DNA of 64,000 bases from Streptomyces endocoffeicus (GTDB lineage Bacteria; Actinomycetota; Actinomycetes; Streptomycetales; Streptomycetaceae): assembly GCF_016741935.1 (NCBI RefSeq), contig NZ_JAERRG010000017.1, positions 124,001-188,000 of the forward strand, read 5' to 3'. Below, in pieces: positions 34,316-43,184 of the stretch; position 1 is the stretch's first letter; each line of letters begins with the position of its first letter. A model generated the notes under the pieces. It saw only the letters and a program-made list of their open reading frames with translations, searched no databases and was not told the DNA's origin. Position numbers and translations under genes: made by a program.

Positions 34316-34837
34316 ACGGGCCCGCTTCTTGCGGCGGGTCAGGAGCTTGGGGAGCGCCGCCGGGATCGGGTGGCGGGTGGTCGCCGGGGACGGCAGCGGG
34401 GCCGCCGCCAGGGACCCGGTGGGGTGCTCGGCGAGCGCCCCGGGCGCGGGCTCCAGCCGCAGCACCCGGCATTCACGGGCCCAGCGCTCCGCGATGTGGT
34501 CGGCGTCGGCCGCGTTCAGCCGCTTGCCCTTGAGCTCGTCGACCGCCGCGGTCCACGCCTCGCCGCCCGGGGCCAGCTCGACCACCCGCGCGGACCAGCC
34601 CACCAGGCGCCCGCCCTTGTCCTTGCTGCGCACGGTCACGGTCGCGCTGCCGCCGTCGGCCAGCCCGAGGTCCTTCAGGGGCTGCTCGGCGGGCCCGTCC
34701 CCGACGAGACAGACCGCGCCCTCGTGCCAGATGTGCCACAGGGCGCGCGGGGCACCCTCGGTGCCCTGGACCCAGATGAGGGCGGACTTCTTGGCCGCCT
34801 CCTCGACAAGGGCACGGTCCATCGGCGTCTGCGTCAT
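34292..34837 (-). CDS. Conserved hypothetical protein (181 aa)
   Basis: No recognised family with certainty. No signal peptide or membrane helix. The N-terminal 120 residues (KKSALIWVQGTEGAPRALWH, IWHEGAVCLVGDGPAEQPL) look like a split-barrel, pyridoxamine-phosphate-oxidase-like fold, which I offer only as a possibility. The C-terminus is Pro-rich and then strongly basic (LLTRRKKRARDARKDAS). A -10 element six bases before the ATG predicts a leaderless mRNA; the promoter region is shared with the divergent EamA gene. Confidence 0.75.
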   Translation of the reverse strand: MTQTPMDRALVEEAAKKSALIWVQGTEGAPRALWHIWHEGAVCLVGDGPAEQPLKDLGLADGGSATVTVRSKDKGGRLVGWSARVVELAPGGEAWTAAVDELKGKRLNAADADHIAERWARECRVLRLEPAPGALAEHPTGSLAAAPLPSPATTRHPIPAALPKLLTRRKKRARDARKDAS

Positions 34838-34843
34838 GCCGAC

Positions 34844-34849
34844 AGCCTA
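34844..34849 (-). promoter_or_regulatory. -10 element, leaderless (minus strand)
   Basis: TAGGCT on the minus strand, six bases before the ATG at 34837. Confidence 0.5.
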
Positions 34850-34909
34850 GGCCAGCCACGCCACGTCCCAGCCCGTGAAATGTCAGTTCCGTAACAGGGC
34901 CACGCGCCT

Positions 34910-34915
34910 TACTCT
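34910..34915 (+). promoter_or_regulatory. -10 element, leaderless EamA gene
   Basis: TACTCT followed by six bases and the GTG at 34922, with no ribosome binding site between. Confidence 0.5.
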
Positions 34916-34921
34916 GGCCGC

Positions 34922-35881
34922 GTGCCCACCGCCCGTGCAGCCCGCGCCTCAGCCTCCACCGCCACGCCCACCGCACCCGGTGACGGTGGCCGCTTCCACA
35001 GCGGTCCTGTGGACGTCGCGCTCCTTACGGTCGCCATCGCCGGGGTCTCGCTCTCCGCGCCGCTGGCCGCCGCGACGGTGGCGCCCGCGCTCGCCATCGC
35101 CTTCTGGCGCAACGCCATGGCGGTGGGCGCGCTCACCCCGTTCGCCCTGTGGCGCCACCGGGGCGAGCTGCGCGGGATGGGCCGCCGGACGGCGCTGCTG
35201 TCGGTCGGGGCGGGGGCGCTGCTCGCGGTGCACTTCGGGGCCTGGCTGCCGAGCCTGCACATGACCTCCGTGGCCTCCTCGACCGCGCTGGTGACCACCA
35301 CCCCCATCTGGACGGCGCTGCTGCTGCGGCTGCGCGGCCACCGCCCGCCCACGCTCGCCTGGCTGGGCATGGGGCTGGCGATCCTCGGTGTGGTGATCCT
35401 CACCGGGGTCGATCTGTCCGCCTCGCCGCGCGCTCTGCTGGGCGACGGGCTCGCGCTGCTGGGCGGAATCGCGGCGGCCGGGTACGTGCTGCTCGGGGCG
35501 GAGGTGCGCCGTTCGGTGAGCACCACCGCGTACGCCTACGTCTGCTACACCACCACCAGCGTGCTCCTGCTGCTGACCTGCCTGGTGGCGGGCGCGGAGC
35601 TCGGCGGCTACAGCGGCACCACCTGGCTGCGGCTGGCCGCGCTGACGGTCACCGCGCAGCTGCTGGGGCACACCCTCATCAACCGGGTGGTCAAGGGCCT
35701 CGGCCCGTCCGTCACCTCGACCGCGATCCTGCTGGAGACGCCGGGGGCGGCCCTGATCGCGGCCCTGTGGCTGGGCCAGATGCCGCCCGTGGCCGCCTAC
35801 CCGGCGCTCGCGGTGATCCTCGTCGGACTCGGGCTGGTCATCATGGCGGACGGGAAGGGCGCGTCGAACGAACCCGGCTGA
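34922..35881 (+). CDS. EamA/DMT family transporter
   Basis: 319 aa from a GTG. Ten transmembrane helices in two EamA halves (about 30-155 and 172-310), with typical phrases ALAIAFWRNAMAVGALTPFA and PLWLGQMPP-like AALWLGQMPPVAAYPALAVI. The family exports metabolites such as amino acids or nucleosides; the substrate cannot be predicted. The stop codon opens a 24-bp tandem array that fills the whole gap to corA. Confidence 0.88.
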   Translation: MPTARAARASASTATPTAPGDGGRFHSGPVDVALLTVAIAGVSLSAPLAAATVAPALAIAFWRNAMAVGALTPFALWRHRGELRGMGRRTALLSVGAGALLAVHFGAWLPSLHMTSVASSTALVTTTPIWTALLLRLRGHRPPTLAWLGMGLAILGVVILTGVDLSASPRALLGDGLALLGGIAAAGYVLLGAEVRRSVSTTAYAYVCYTTTSVLLLLTCLVAGAELGGYSGTTWLRLAALTVTAQLLGHTLINRVVKGLGPSVTSTAILLETPGAALIAALWLGQMPPVAAYPALAVILVGLGLVIMADGKGASNEPG

Positions 35882-36031
35882 TGAGTGCGAGCCCAACCCG
35901 GCTGATGAGCGCGGGCCCGACCCGGCTGATGAGCGCGGGCCCGACCCGGCTGATGACGCGGGCTCGCCCGGCTGACGAGCGAAGGCCCGACCCGGCCGCC
36001 GAGGGCTCGACCCGGCCGATGAGGGCCCGCC
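35869..36031. repeat. Seven 24-bp tandem repeats spanning the EamA stop codon
   Basis: The first unit (35869-35892, core AACCCGGCTGATGAGTGCGA) contains the final Glu-Pro-Gly codons and the TGA. Units two to four (35893-35964) are nearly identical with TGATGA kept; units five to seven (to 36031) are shorter and more diverged. Divergence grows with distance from the gene, as expected if copies arose by repeated slippage. Confidence 0.95.
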
Positions 36032-36043
36032 CGCCGTCCGGCC

Positions 36044-37144
36044 CTACAGCCAGCCGTTGCGCTTGAAGCCGCGGTGGATCACGAAGCAGATGCCCACCGT
36101 GACGACGAGCACGGTCGGGTAGCCGAACTTCCAGCGCAGCTCCGGCATGTAGTCGAAGTTCATGCCGTAGATCCCCGCGATCATCGTCGGCACGGCGAAG
36201 ATCGCCGCCCAGGACGTGATCTTCCGCATGTCCTCGTTCTGCGCGACCGTGGCCTGCGCCAGATTGGCCTGGAGGATCGAGTTCAGCAGGTCGTCGAAGG
36301 CCAGCACCTGCTCGTTGACCCGCGCGAGATGGTCCGCGACATCCCGGAAGTACTTCTGGATGTCCGGGTCCACCAGCCGCATCGGACGCTCGCTCAGCAG
36401 CTGCATCGGCCGCAGCAGCGGCGAGACGGCCCGCTTGAACTCCAGGACCTCGCGCTTGAGCTGGTAGATCCGGCCCGCGTCGCCGCCCCGCCGGGAGGTC
36501 GCGGCGGAGAAGACGTCGATCTCGACCTCGTCGATGTCGTCCTGGACCGCGTCGGCGACCGCGAGATAGCCGTCGACCACCTGGTCGGCGATGGCGTGCA
36601 GCACCGCCGAGGGGCCCTTGGCGAGCAGCTCCGGGTCCTGCTGGAGCCGGTGGCGCAGGGCGCGCAGCGAGCCCTGACCGCCGTGCCGGACGGTCACGAT
36701 GAAGTTCCGGCCGGTGAAGCACATCACCTCACCGGTCTCCACGACCTCGCTGGTCGAGGTGAGTTCGGCGTGCTCCACGTAGTGGATGGTCTTGAAGACG
36801 GTGAAGAGGGTGTCGTCGTACCGCTCCAGCTTGGGCCGCTGGTGCGCCTGCACCGCGTCCTCGACCGCCAGCGGGTGCAGCCCGAACTCCTGGGCGATCC
36901 CCGCGAACTCGCGCTCGGTCGGCTCGTGCAGCCCGATCCAGGCGAACCCGCCCTCGTCGCGGACCCGCTCCATGGCCTTCGCCGGGCTCACGTGGTCGCT
37001 GACCCGCTTGCCGTCGCGGTAGACCCCGCAGTCGACCACGGCGCTGGTGACCGACGGGTCACGCGTCGCGTCGTAGTCGCTGGCGGTACGGGAACGGCGC
37101 AGGGCGGGCCGAACGGCTGCACGCAGGTCACGGATCATCGACAT
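36044..37144 (-). CDS. corA: CorA-type magnesium/divalent cation channel
   Basis: 366 aa from an ATG with AGGAG seven bases upstream; a 33-codon in-frame extension is rejected on that ground. The cytoplasmic N-domain has SDHVSPAKAMERVRDEGGFA and FGLHPLAVEDAVQAHQRPK. The C-terminal helix pair contains the selectivity motif YGMNFDYMPEL (GMN) between two transmembrane segments, and a basic end (FKRNGWL). It should import Mg or Co/Ni. It is encoded 3 kb from an MgtE-N/CBS protein, a possible Mg-homeostasis neighbourhood. Confidence 0.94.
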   Translation of the reverse strand: MSMIRDLRAAVRPALRRSRTASDYDATRDPSVTSAVVDCGVYRDGKRVSDHVSPAKAMERVRDEGGFAWIGLHEPTEREFAGIAQEFGLHPLAVEDAVQAHQRPKLERYDDTLFTVFKTIHYVEHAELTSTSEVVETGEVMCFTGRNFIVTVRHGGQGSLRALRHRLQQDPELLAKGPSAVLHAIADQVVDGYLAVADAVQDDIDEVEIDVFSAATSRRGGDAGRIYQLKREVLEFKRAVSPLLRPMQLLSERPMRLVDPDIQKYFRDVADHLARVNEQVLAFDDLLNSILQANLAQATVAQNEDMRKITSWAAIFAVPTMIAGIYGMNFDYMPELRWKFGYPTVLVVTVGICFVIHRGFKRNGWL

Positions 37145-37581
37145 GACGGGCTCCTTCACAGGCCGGCCGTCAGCGGCGGGCGCGCGGCGCAGCGCGGCGC
37201 CCGGAAGGTGGACGTACGACATCCCGTGTCCGTACGTCCGCAAAGCGGGCGGCGCTCCGTGCGATGGCGCTGACGGAAGGTTCTTCGGAACTGAACAAAG
37301 CGGTACGAAGGCGCTCTACCGTCAGATGCCCTGGATGCGAGTGGGCTTCGCGTGTTTCACCGCCCAGCGGCGGGGTACGGAAGGCTCAGATCATGAAGTC
37401 GCATACCAAGGGGAAATGGCGGGAGAACTATCGGTACTGCACGGTCGACTAGGATCCACCGCAGCCCCACCTCCTCCGGCCGGTCCCCCGTGGGGGACGA
37501 TCTGTAACTCCCTGGGCAGGGATTAAGGCTATCAGTCGGCAGAACCGTTACGTCGCCGCTTTGCCTGTTCGATACGCGATC
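37145..37581. other. Divergent intergenic region between corA and the SUFU gene
   Basis: About 440 bases, less GC-rich than its surroundings from 37280 to 37560. A 62-codon ORF (37264-37452, plus strand) ending MKSHTKGKWRENYRYCTVD has no ribosome binding site and unusual codon use, so I do not call it a gene. No known magnesium riboswitch (M-box) signature is seen upstream of corA. Confidence 0.4.
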
Positions 37582-37587
37582 TATGCT
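37582..37587 (+). promoter_or_regulatory. -10 element, leaderless SUFU gene
   Basis: TATGCT, six bases before the ATG at 37594; TTGCCT at 37561-37566 is a possible -35 with a short 15-bp spacer. Confidence 0.5.
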
Positions 37588-37593
37588 CACCGC

Positions 37594-38199
37594 ATGTCAG
37601 ACGTTCTTCAGCTGGTCGAGGCCCGGTTGATCACCGCGCTGGGCGAGCCGGACGCCCGCGCCGCCGTCACATTCGTCGGTACCGACCGCATTGAGGTGCT
37701 GCGATTCCGCGATGAGAGCGATGTGATCCGCTACGCCACCCTCGGCATGTCGGACCATCCGATGACCAGCCCGACCGCCGCCGTCGCCGACCCGCTGCGC
37801 GGGCCGCGCGCCGAGCTGGTGCTGACCGTAAGGACGGGCGGTTCCGGTCCCGACCTCTCCGTCCTCGACGAGGTGCTCCGCCCGCTCGCCGTGCTGGCCG
37901 CCTCGCCCCAGGTCGAGGGGGTCGTGGTGACCCCCGGCGCGTCGCTGGACCTCGGCGGGCCGCTGTGGCCCGGGGCGCCCTTCAGCTCCGTCCTGGTCGC
38001 CGAACCGGGCGGCCTGGTCGAGGACTTGGAGCTGCTGGAGCCCCTGGAGCCGGTGCGCTTCCTGCCGATGCTGCCGATGACCACGAACGAGGCGGCGTGG
38101 AAGCGGGTGCACGGCGCCGGCGCCCTCCAGGACCGCTGGCTGCGGCACGGCACGGATCTGCGCGACCCGGTGCGGACCGGGGTGCCGCTGTCGGGCTGA
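37594..38199 (+). CDS. Suppressor-of-fused domain protein
   Basis: 201 aa. The SUFU-like fold is suggested by IEVLRFRDESDVIRYATLGM, then SDHPMT and RAELVLTVR, and the C-terminal FLPMLPMTTNEAAWKRVHGA, all typical of bacterial SUFU proteins. These are often immunity proteins or unassigned factors in Streptomyces; no toxin gene is adjacent. The stop codon is inside a perfect 24-bp duplication. Confidence 0.82.
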   Translation: MSDVLQLVEARLITALGEPDARAAVTFVGTDRIEVLRFRDESDVIRYATLGMSDHPMTSPTAAVADPLRGPRAELVLTVRTGGSGPDLSVLDEVLRPLAVLAASPQVEGVVVTPGASLDLGGPLWPGAPFSSVLVAEPGGLVEDLELLEPLEPVRFLPMLPMTTNEAAWKRVHGAGALQDRWLRHGTDLRDPVRTGVPLSG

Positions 38200-38225
38200 G
38201 ACGGGGTGCCGCTGTCGGGCTGAGA
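38178..38225. repeat. Perfect 24-bp tandem duplication spanning a stop codon
   Basis: 38178-38201 equals 38202-38225. The unit contains GTGCCGCTGTCGGGCTGAGA, the last codons (Val-Pro-Leu-Ser-Gly) and TGA stop of the SUFU gene. The period is a multiple of three, so readthrough would meet a second in-frame stop after eight codons. Confidence 0.97.
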
Positions 38226-38389
38226 TCCGTACGGAAGCCCCGCAACGCCCCCGGGCGCGGGGCCGGGGGTGCCGCGGCGGGGTCGGACCGGTACCGCGGC
38301 GGGGCCGGACGGGAACTGGTGCGGGAAGTGACCTCCGGACGGGTGATCGTCCTTGACGCGGCGACGACCGGGGAGGACCGTGGGGCCCT

Positions 38390-39031
38390 ATGAGGGGCGA
38401 ACCCAGTTGCCCGAAGTGCGGTGGCCGGGTGCGAGCGCCCGGTCTATTCGCCGACTCCTGGCAGTGCGGTGTGCACGGCATGGTGCACCCCCTCCAGCCG
38501 GTCGTCCCGCCGAGCGTCGAAGCACTCGTGGTCGTCACCAACCGTGCCCGGGTGCCCGTATGGATGCCGTGGCCATTGCCCGTGGGCTGGCTGTTCACCG
38601 GTGTGGCCTGCGCCGGGGACGATCGCAGCGGTGGCCGCGCCACCGCCGTGGCCTGCTCCGGCCCCGGACCGCTGGGCGGCCCGGGTGAGCTGCTGCTGAT
38701 CGCCGAGGAGCTGGGCGTCGGCCTCGGTGCGCGTTTCGCGGGCCTCCCGGGGCCCGATCCGGGGCCGGGGATGCGGGTGGACAAGCCGCCGCACGTCAAG
38801 GTGCTGGCCGCCGGTCGGCCCACCCCGCTGTGGCATGTCGAGGGCACCCCGGACGACCGCGCGGTCTTCGCGGGCGAGGCCTGCGGGCTGTGGCTGTGGG
38901 CGGTTGTCTGGCCCGAGCAGACCGGGCTGCTGATGTACGACGAGATGGTGCTCACCGATCTGCGGGACGCGGGGGCCGAGGTCGATCTGGTGCCCTGCGG
39001 GGCGCTCTCCCCGAGGCTGCTCTCGCCCTGA
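38390..39031 (+). CDS. DUF6758 family protein
   Basis: 213 aa. A zinc-ribbon-like start, MRGEPSCPKCGGRVRAPGLF with a second Cys/His pair in WQCGVHGM, followed by a soluble domain containing ADDRSGG-like and HVKVLAAGRPTPLWHVEG segments. It matches the Streptomyces family DUF6758 as I remember it; function unknown. GGGGAGG occurs 13 bases upstream. It precedes the PHP gene on the same strand by 143 bp. Confidence 0.82.
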   Translation: MRGEPSCPKCGGRVRAPGLFADSWQCGVHGMVHPLQPVVPPSVEALVVVTNRARVPVWMPWPLPVGWLFTGVACAGDDRSGGRATAVACSGPGPLGGPGELLLIAEELGVGLGARFAGLPGPDPGPGMRVDKPPHVKVLAAGRPTPLWHVEGTPDDRAVFAGEACGLWLWAVVWPEQTGLLMYDEMVLTDLRDAGAEVDLVPCGALSPRLLSP

Positions 39032-39174
39032 GCCCGTTCGCCTCTGGGCCGGCACGTCATGCATGTGCTGGTACGTCATGCACAGGTCAGGGCCCGCCGA
39101 CGCGGGCAGGCGCGGGCGTGGTTATGCTGGGGCGTCCCCTCGGTCCATCCCGAACGCAGCTTGGAGCCCGTGCC

Positions 39175-40029
39175 GTGCGCATCGATCTGCACACCCACTC
39201 CACTGCGTCGGACGGTACGGACACCCCCGCCGAGCTGGTACGGAACGCCGCAGCCCAGGGTCTGGACGTCGTCGCGCTCACGGACCACGACACCGTCGGC
39301 GGCTATGAGGAGGCGACGAAGGCGCTGCCCTCCGGGCTGACGCTGGTCACCGGCGCCGAGCTGTCCTGCCGTCTGAACGGGGTGAGCCTGCACATGCTGG
39401 CGTACCTCTTCGACCCGGCCGAGCCCGAGCTGGCGCGCGAGCGCGAGCTGGTGCGCGACGACAGGGTGCCCCGGGCCCGCGCGATGGTCGTGAAGCTGCG
39501 CGAGCTGGACGTGCCGATCACCTGGGAGCGGGTGGCGGAGATCGCCGGGGACGGGGCCGTCGGACGGCCGCACATCGCCACCGCGCTGGTCGAGCTGGGC
39601 GTCGTGGAGAGCGTCTCGGACGCCTTCACCCAGGACTGGCTGGCCGACGGCGGCCGGGCGCATGTGGAGAAGCACGAGCTGGACCCCTTCGAGGCCATCC
39701 GGCTGGTCAAGGGCGCCGGCGGGGTCGCGGTCTTCGCGCATCCGCTGGCCGTCAAGCGTGGCCAGTGCGTACCGGAGAGCGCGATCGGCGAGCTGGCAGC
39801 GGCGGGCCTCGACGGTATCGAGGTCGACCATATGGACCACGCCGAGGACACCCGGGCGCGGCTGCGCGGTCTCGCCGCTGAGCTCGGCGTGCTCACCACC
39901 GGCTCCAGCGACTATCACGGCAGCCGTAAGACCTGCCGGCTCGGCGAGTACACGACCGACCCCGAGATCTACGGGGAGATCGTGCGCCGGGCGACCGGGG
40001 CCTTCCCGGTGCCGGGCACGGGTGGCTGA
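39175..40029 (+). CDS. PHP domain phosphoesterase
   Basis: 284 aa from a GTG (TTGGAG upstream; TATGCT at 39123-39128 is a possible -10). Metal ligands of the PHP fold are present in order: DLHTHSTASDG, ALTDHDTVGG, TGAELSC, FAHPLAVKRG, EVDHMDH and GSSDYHG. Relatives include 3',5'-nucleoside bisphosphate phosphatases (YciV/RnaA type), which fits the length. Substrate not proven. Confidence 0.9.
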   Translation: MRIDLHTHSTASDGTDTPAELVRNAAAQGLDVVALTDHDTVGGYEEATKALPSGLTLVTGAELSCRLNGVSLHMLAYLFDPAEPELARERELVRDDRVPRARAMVVKLRELDVPITWERVAEIAGDGAVGRPHIATALVELGVVESVSDAFTQDWLADGGRAHVEKHELDPFEAIRLVKGAGGVAVFAHPLAVKRGQCVPESAIGELAAAGLDGIEVDHMDHAEDTRARLRGLAAELGVLTTGSSDYHGSRKTCRLGEYTTDPEIYGEIVRRATGAFPVPGTGG

Positions 40030-40131
40030 GCCCCCGCTCTTCCCGCTGCTTCTCCCTCCACTCCGTCTTTCCTCCGTTTCCCTTACCGCGTCAGCACCGC
40101 ACCGCTGCTCGTCCACGCAAGGCCATTCACC

Positions 40132-40737
40132 GTGTTCGACTCCGCCGTCTTCGGCTCCCTCTTCCTCACCCTGTTCGTGATCATGGACCCGCCGGGTATC
40201 ACGCCCATCTTCCTGGCGCTGACCTCGGGCCGCCCGGCCAAGGTGCAGCGCAGGATGGCGGGCCAGGCGGCGGCCGTCGCCTTCAGTGTCATCGCCGTCT
40301 TCGGCATCGGGGGTCAGCAGATCCTCGACTATCTGCATGTCTCGGTTCCCGCGCTGATGATCGCGGGCGGGCTGCTGCTCCTGCTGATCGCGCTCGATCT
40401 GCTCACCGGTAAGAACGACGAGCCGACCCAGACCAAGGACGTCAATGTCGCCCTCGTCCCGCTCGGCATGCCGCTGCTGGCCGGGCCGGGCGCGATCGTC
40501 TCGGTGATCCTCGCCGTCCAGCACGCCCATGGGATCGGCGATCAGGTGGCGGTGTGGACCGCGATCGCGGCCATGCATGTCGTGCTGTGGGTCACCATGC
40601 GCTACTCGCTGCTGATCATCCGCGTGATCAAGGAAGGGGGAGTGGTGCTGGTCACCCGGCTGTCCGGCATGATGCTCTCCGCCATCGCGGTCCAGCAGAT
40701 CATCAACGGCGTCATCCAGGTGGCCCACACCGCCTGA
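40132..40737 (+). CDS. MarC family membrane protein
   Basis: 201 aa from a GTG; six transmembrane helices with the MarC/NAAT hallmarks FVIMDPPGITPIFLAL and PLGMPLLAGPGAIVSVI. Function in bacteria is unclear; the old link to multiple antibiotic resistance is not supported. It lies 102 bp after the PHP gene on the same strand and ends at a terminator. Confidence 0.92.
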   Translation: MFDSAVFGSLFLTLFVIMDPPGITPIFLALTSGRPAKVQRRMAGQAAAVAFSVIAVFGIGGQQILDYLHVSVPALMIAGGLLLLLIALDLLTGKNDEPTQTKDVNVALVPLGMPLLAGPGAIVSVILAVQHAHGIGDQVAVWTAIAAMHVVLWVTMRYSLLIIRVIKEGGVVLVTRLSGMMLSAIAVQQIINGVIQVAHTA

Positions 40738-40743
40738 CACGCG

Positions 40744-40778
40744 CGAGCGCCCCCGTACCGTCTGTACGGGGGCGCTCG
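40744..40778 (+). terminator. Terminator after MarC gene
   Basis: CGAGCGCCCCCGTAC pairs with GTACGGGGGCGCTCG (40744-40758 with 40764-40778), a 15-bp stem with a 5-base loop, six bases after the stop. Confidence 0.9.
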
Positions 40779-40810
40779 GCGCTCTGTGCTGCTGGGAGGG
40801 CCTTACGGCA

Positions 40811-40963
40811 CTACCGGGCGGCGGTGTCGGCTGGACGGATGTAGATGCGCTGGCCGATTGCGGCGGCCTGCTGCACGATCCGGTTGACGGAGGCGGCGTC
40901 TACGACGGTGCTCTCGATGGCGCTGCCATCGATGTCGTCCAGGCGCATGATCTCGAAGCGCAA
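40811..40963 (-). CDS. Small conserved Streptomyces protein (50 aa)
   Basis: TTG start at 40963 preceded by GAAGGGAG at good distance. The product starts MRFEIMRLDDIDG and continues STVVDAASVNRIVQQAAAIG, then RIYIRPADT. I know near-identical small proteins in many Streptomyces, always unnamed. It is not membrane-associated. An ATG six codons into the frame is an alternative start. It stands divergent from the NYN-domain gene across an AT-rich promoter region. Confidence 0.8.
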   Translation of the reverse strand: MRFEIMRLDDIDGSAIESTVVDAASVNRIVQQAAAIGQRIYIRPADTAAR

Positions 40964-41084
40964 GGCTTCTCCCTTCGTCTGATCCTCCTGAAGGAGAACT
41001 GATGTGTACGGAGTCGCGCAGCGTCGCTGCCGCGCCCTCCTGTACGTGTTCAACCAGAGGGTCCCCCGAAAACATTCCCTACGC

Positions 41085-41100
41085 TAATAAAAATTTTTCG
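41085..41100. promoter_or_regulatory. AT-rich island in divergent promoter region
   Basis: ATAAAAATTTTT is the most AT-rich tract in the window and contains the palindrome AAAAATTTTT. It sits about midway between the divergent 50-aa protein gene and the NYN gene and may act as an UP-element or a nucleoid-protein (Lsr2-like) site; both ideas are inference. Confidence 0.4.
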
Positions 41101-41177
41101 CAGCCTAAGTATCCGCTGGTAGCCGGGGCAGGGTCCGGTTGTGCCCCTCACGGAGCCGCCCGGAGAATGAACCGCGT

Positions 41178-42107
41178 ATGAGTGAAGCCATGCCTCCGGG
41201 CCAACAAGACCTCGCCTCGATCGTCGCGGGCATCGAACGCACGAACGAGCTGCTGCAGCGCGTACTCGCCGAGGTCGCGACCACCCCCTCGACTCACGCG
41301 ATCTTCGTGGACGCGGGGTATGTCTACGCGGCCGCCGGGCGGCTGGTCGCGGGCACGGAGGACCGCCGGGCGTTCGAGCTGGACGCCGAGGGGATCATCG
41401 AGGCGTTCATCGACAAGGCGCGCATGATCTTCCCGGACAGCCGGCTGTTGCGCGTCTACTGGTTCGACGGCGCCCGGCGCCGGATCCACACCCCGGAGCA
41501 GCAGGGCATCGCGGAGCTGCCCGATGTCAAGGTCCGGCTCGGCAACCTCAACGCCAACAACCAGCAGAAGGGCGTCGATTCGCTCATCCGCTCCGACCTG
41601 GAGTCCCTCGCCCGCCACCGCGCCATCGGCGACGCCGTGCTGATCGGCGGCGACGAGGACCTCGTCTCCGCCGTCGAGGCGGCCCAGGGCTACGGGGCAC
41701 GCGTCCACCTCTGGGGCATCGAGGCCCTCGACGGTCGCAACCAGGCCGAGCCGCTGCTGTGGGAGGTCGACAGCCAGCGCACCTTCGACCTCGACTTCTG
41801 CAAGCCGTATGTCACCCGGCGCGCCACCGGTTACGAGCCGAACGGCGACGCGCCCCTGTGCGGGCCCGCCCCGACCCGGGACGAGGTGCGCTTCGTCGGG
41901 GCGCAGATCGCCGCCCAGTGGCTGTCCTCACGCGGCCGTGAGACCCTCGCCGAGCTGTTGCCGGGCCATCCGTATCTGCCCGGCTCCGTGGACCAGGAGC
42001 TGCTGATCGACGCGGAGGGGCTGCTGCGGCTCTCGCTGCGCGCCCACGCCGATCTGCGGCGCGCGCTGCGGGACGGCTTCTGGGAGCATCTGCAGGCGCA
42101 GTACTGA
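41178..42107 (+). CDS. NYN domain (PIN-like) ribonuclease-type protein
   Basis: 309 aa; ATG with GGAG 12 bases upstream. A short coiled N-terminus (IVAGIERTNELLQRVLAEV) precedes the NYN domain (about 38-215), with acidic residues in AIFVDAGYVY, QKGVDSLIRSDLE and LIGGDEDLVSAVEAA that form the metal site of PIN/NYN nucleases. The C-terminal 90 residues are a helical domain (LSSRGRETLAELLPGHPYLP). An RNA-cleaving role is inferred from the fold. Confidence 0.88.
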   Translation: MSEAMPPGQQDLASIVAGIERTNELLQRVLAEVATTPSTHAIFVDAGYVYAAAGRLVAGTEDRRAFELDAEGIIEAFIDKARMIFPDSRLLRVYWFDGARRRIHTPEQQGIAELPDVKVRLGNLNANNQQKGVDSLIRSDLESLARHRAIGDAVLIGGDEDLVSAVEAAQGYGARVHLWGIEALDGRNQAEPLLWEVDSQRTFDLDFCKPYVTRRATGYEPNGDAPLCGPAPTRDEVRFVGAQIAAQWLSSRGRETLAELLPGHPYLPGSVDQELLIDAEGLLRLSLRAHADLRRALRDGFWEHLQAQY

Positions 42108-42160
42108 GCCTGCGGGGTTTTGCGGGGTTTTGGGTGGGCTTCGGGCTCGGCCGACGCCTT

Positions 42161-42190
42161 AGTTCTCATGAGTTGTCATGAGTTCTCAGC
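42161..42190. repeat. Three 10-bp repeats each beginning with TGA at a gene end
   Basis: On the plus strand AGTTCTCATG, AGTTGTCATG and AGTTCTCAGC. Read on the minus strand, the hydrolase stop TGA is followed by GAACTCA-TGA-CAACTCA-TGA-GAACTAA, so the stop triplet recurs every ten bases, ending up in all three frames. On the other side, GCGGGGTTTT is duplicated (42113-42132) after the NYN stop. Confidence 0.92.
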
Positions 42191-43052
42191 CGATGTCGCG
42201 CCAGAAGGAGATCAGGGCGTCGGCGGTGGGATGGGCCCGCTCGGCGTTGGGGGAGTGCCCGGCCCCGTCGATCACGGTCCGGCGGGCGGCCAGTCGTCCG
42301 GCCATCTCGTCCATCAGCGGCACCGGCCAGGCGTAGTCCGCCTCGCCCGACAGCACATGGACGCGCAGCCGCAGCGCCGCCAGCTCATCGACCCGGTCCG
42401 GCTCGTCGGACAGCTGCCGCCCGGTGACGATTAGCTGCTCCGGTACGGTCCCGAGCCAGCGCTGGTGCAGGAACTCCGCCACCCCGGGCGGTGTCGACTC
42501 ATCGGCGGCCTCGGGCGGATCCAGCTCGCGCATCGCCTGCCATACGGACTCCATGTCCATCACGGTCAGCGCGTCGATCAGCAGCTTGATCCGGGCGCGC
42601 TGCGGGGCGGAGATGGCCGCCGGGCCGGAACTCATGATCGTCAGCGAGGCGAACGCCCCCGGGTCGCGCAGCGCGGCGGTCCGCGAGATCAGCCCGCCGA
42701 GCGAATGCCCGAGCACATGGACGGGGTCCTCGGTCGCCGCGCTCAGGGCGGTGACCTGCGCGAGCAGGTCCTGCGCCAGCTCGTCCTGGGCGTACACGGC
42801 CTCCTTACGGGGGCCAGGGCTCTCGTGCTGCCCCCGGCCGTCGACGGCGACGGCCCGGAAACCGGCCGCGGCGAGCGGCTCCAGCAGCGCGATGAAGTCC
42901 TCCTTGCTCCCGGTGAACCCCGGGACCAGCAGGACGGTCCCGCGCGCCGCCGAGGCGGGCCGCGCGTCATGGACGGCGAACTCGCCGCGCGCGGTCCGGA
43001 GACGGTACGCGCGGGCGCTCGCGGGCAGTGTGAGAAAGGGCGGCCTGCTCAT
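42186..43052 (-). CDS. Alpha/beta fold hydrolase
   Basis: 288 aa. Oxyanion strand LLVPGFTGSKEDF, nucleophile elbow VLGHSLGGL, acid in LSGEADYAWPV, and the C-terminal GAGHSPNAE histidine. The sequence resembles carboxylesterases and proline-iminopeptidase-like enzymes; substrate unknown. No signal peptide. Monocistronic; a helicase-gene terminator lies upstream. Confidence 0.9.
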   Translation of the reverse strand: MSRPPFLTLPASARAYRLRTARGEFAVHDARPASAARGTVLLVPGFTGSKEDFIALLEPLAAAGFRAVAVDGRGQHESPGPRKEAVYAQDELAQDLLAQVTALSAATEDPVHVLGHSLGGLISRTAALRDPGAFASLTIMSSGPAAISAPQRARIKLLIDALTVMDMESVWQAMRELDPPEAADESTPPGVAEFLHQRWLGTVPEQLIVTGRQLSDEPDRVDELAALRLRVHVLSGEADYAWPVPLMDEMAGRLAARRTVIDGAGHSPNAERAHPTADALISFWRDIG

Positions 43053-43090
43053 GGGACGAGGCTATACAGCCCGCGGGAAACGGCACATGA

Positions 43091-43138
43091 ACGCCCAGGG
43101 GCCCGTACCGCGGTGTCGCGGTACGGGCCCCTGGGCGT
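43091..43138. terminator. 22-bp terminator of the helicase gene
   Basis: 43091-43112 pairs perfectly with 43117-43138, loop GTGT, 47 bases after the helicase stop (minus strand). Between stop and hairpin lie four to five diverged copies of an 8-mer like CGGCACTA. Confidence 0.92.
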
Positions 43139-43184
43139 GTTGCCGCGGCGTAGTGCCGTAGCGCCGTGGTGCCGTTGTGCCGGA

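Noticed and set aside
37264..37452. Possible 62-aa ORF between corA and the SUFU gene
   Set aside because: No ribosome binding site, codon use unlike neighbours and no recognisable similarity; left as intergenic.
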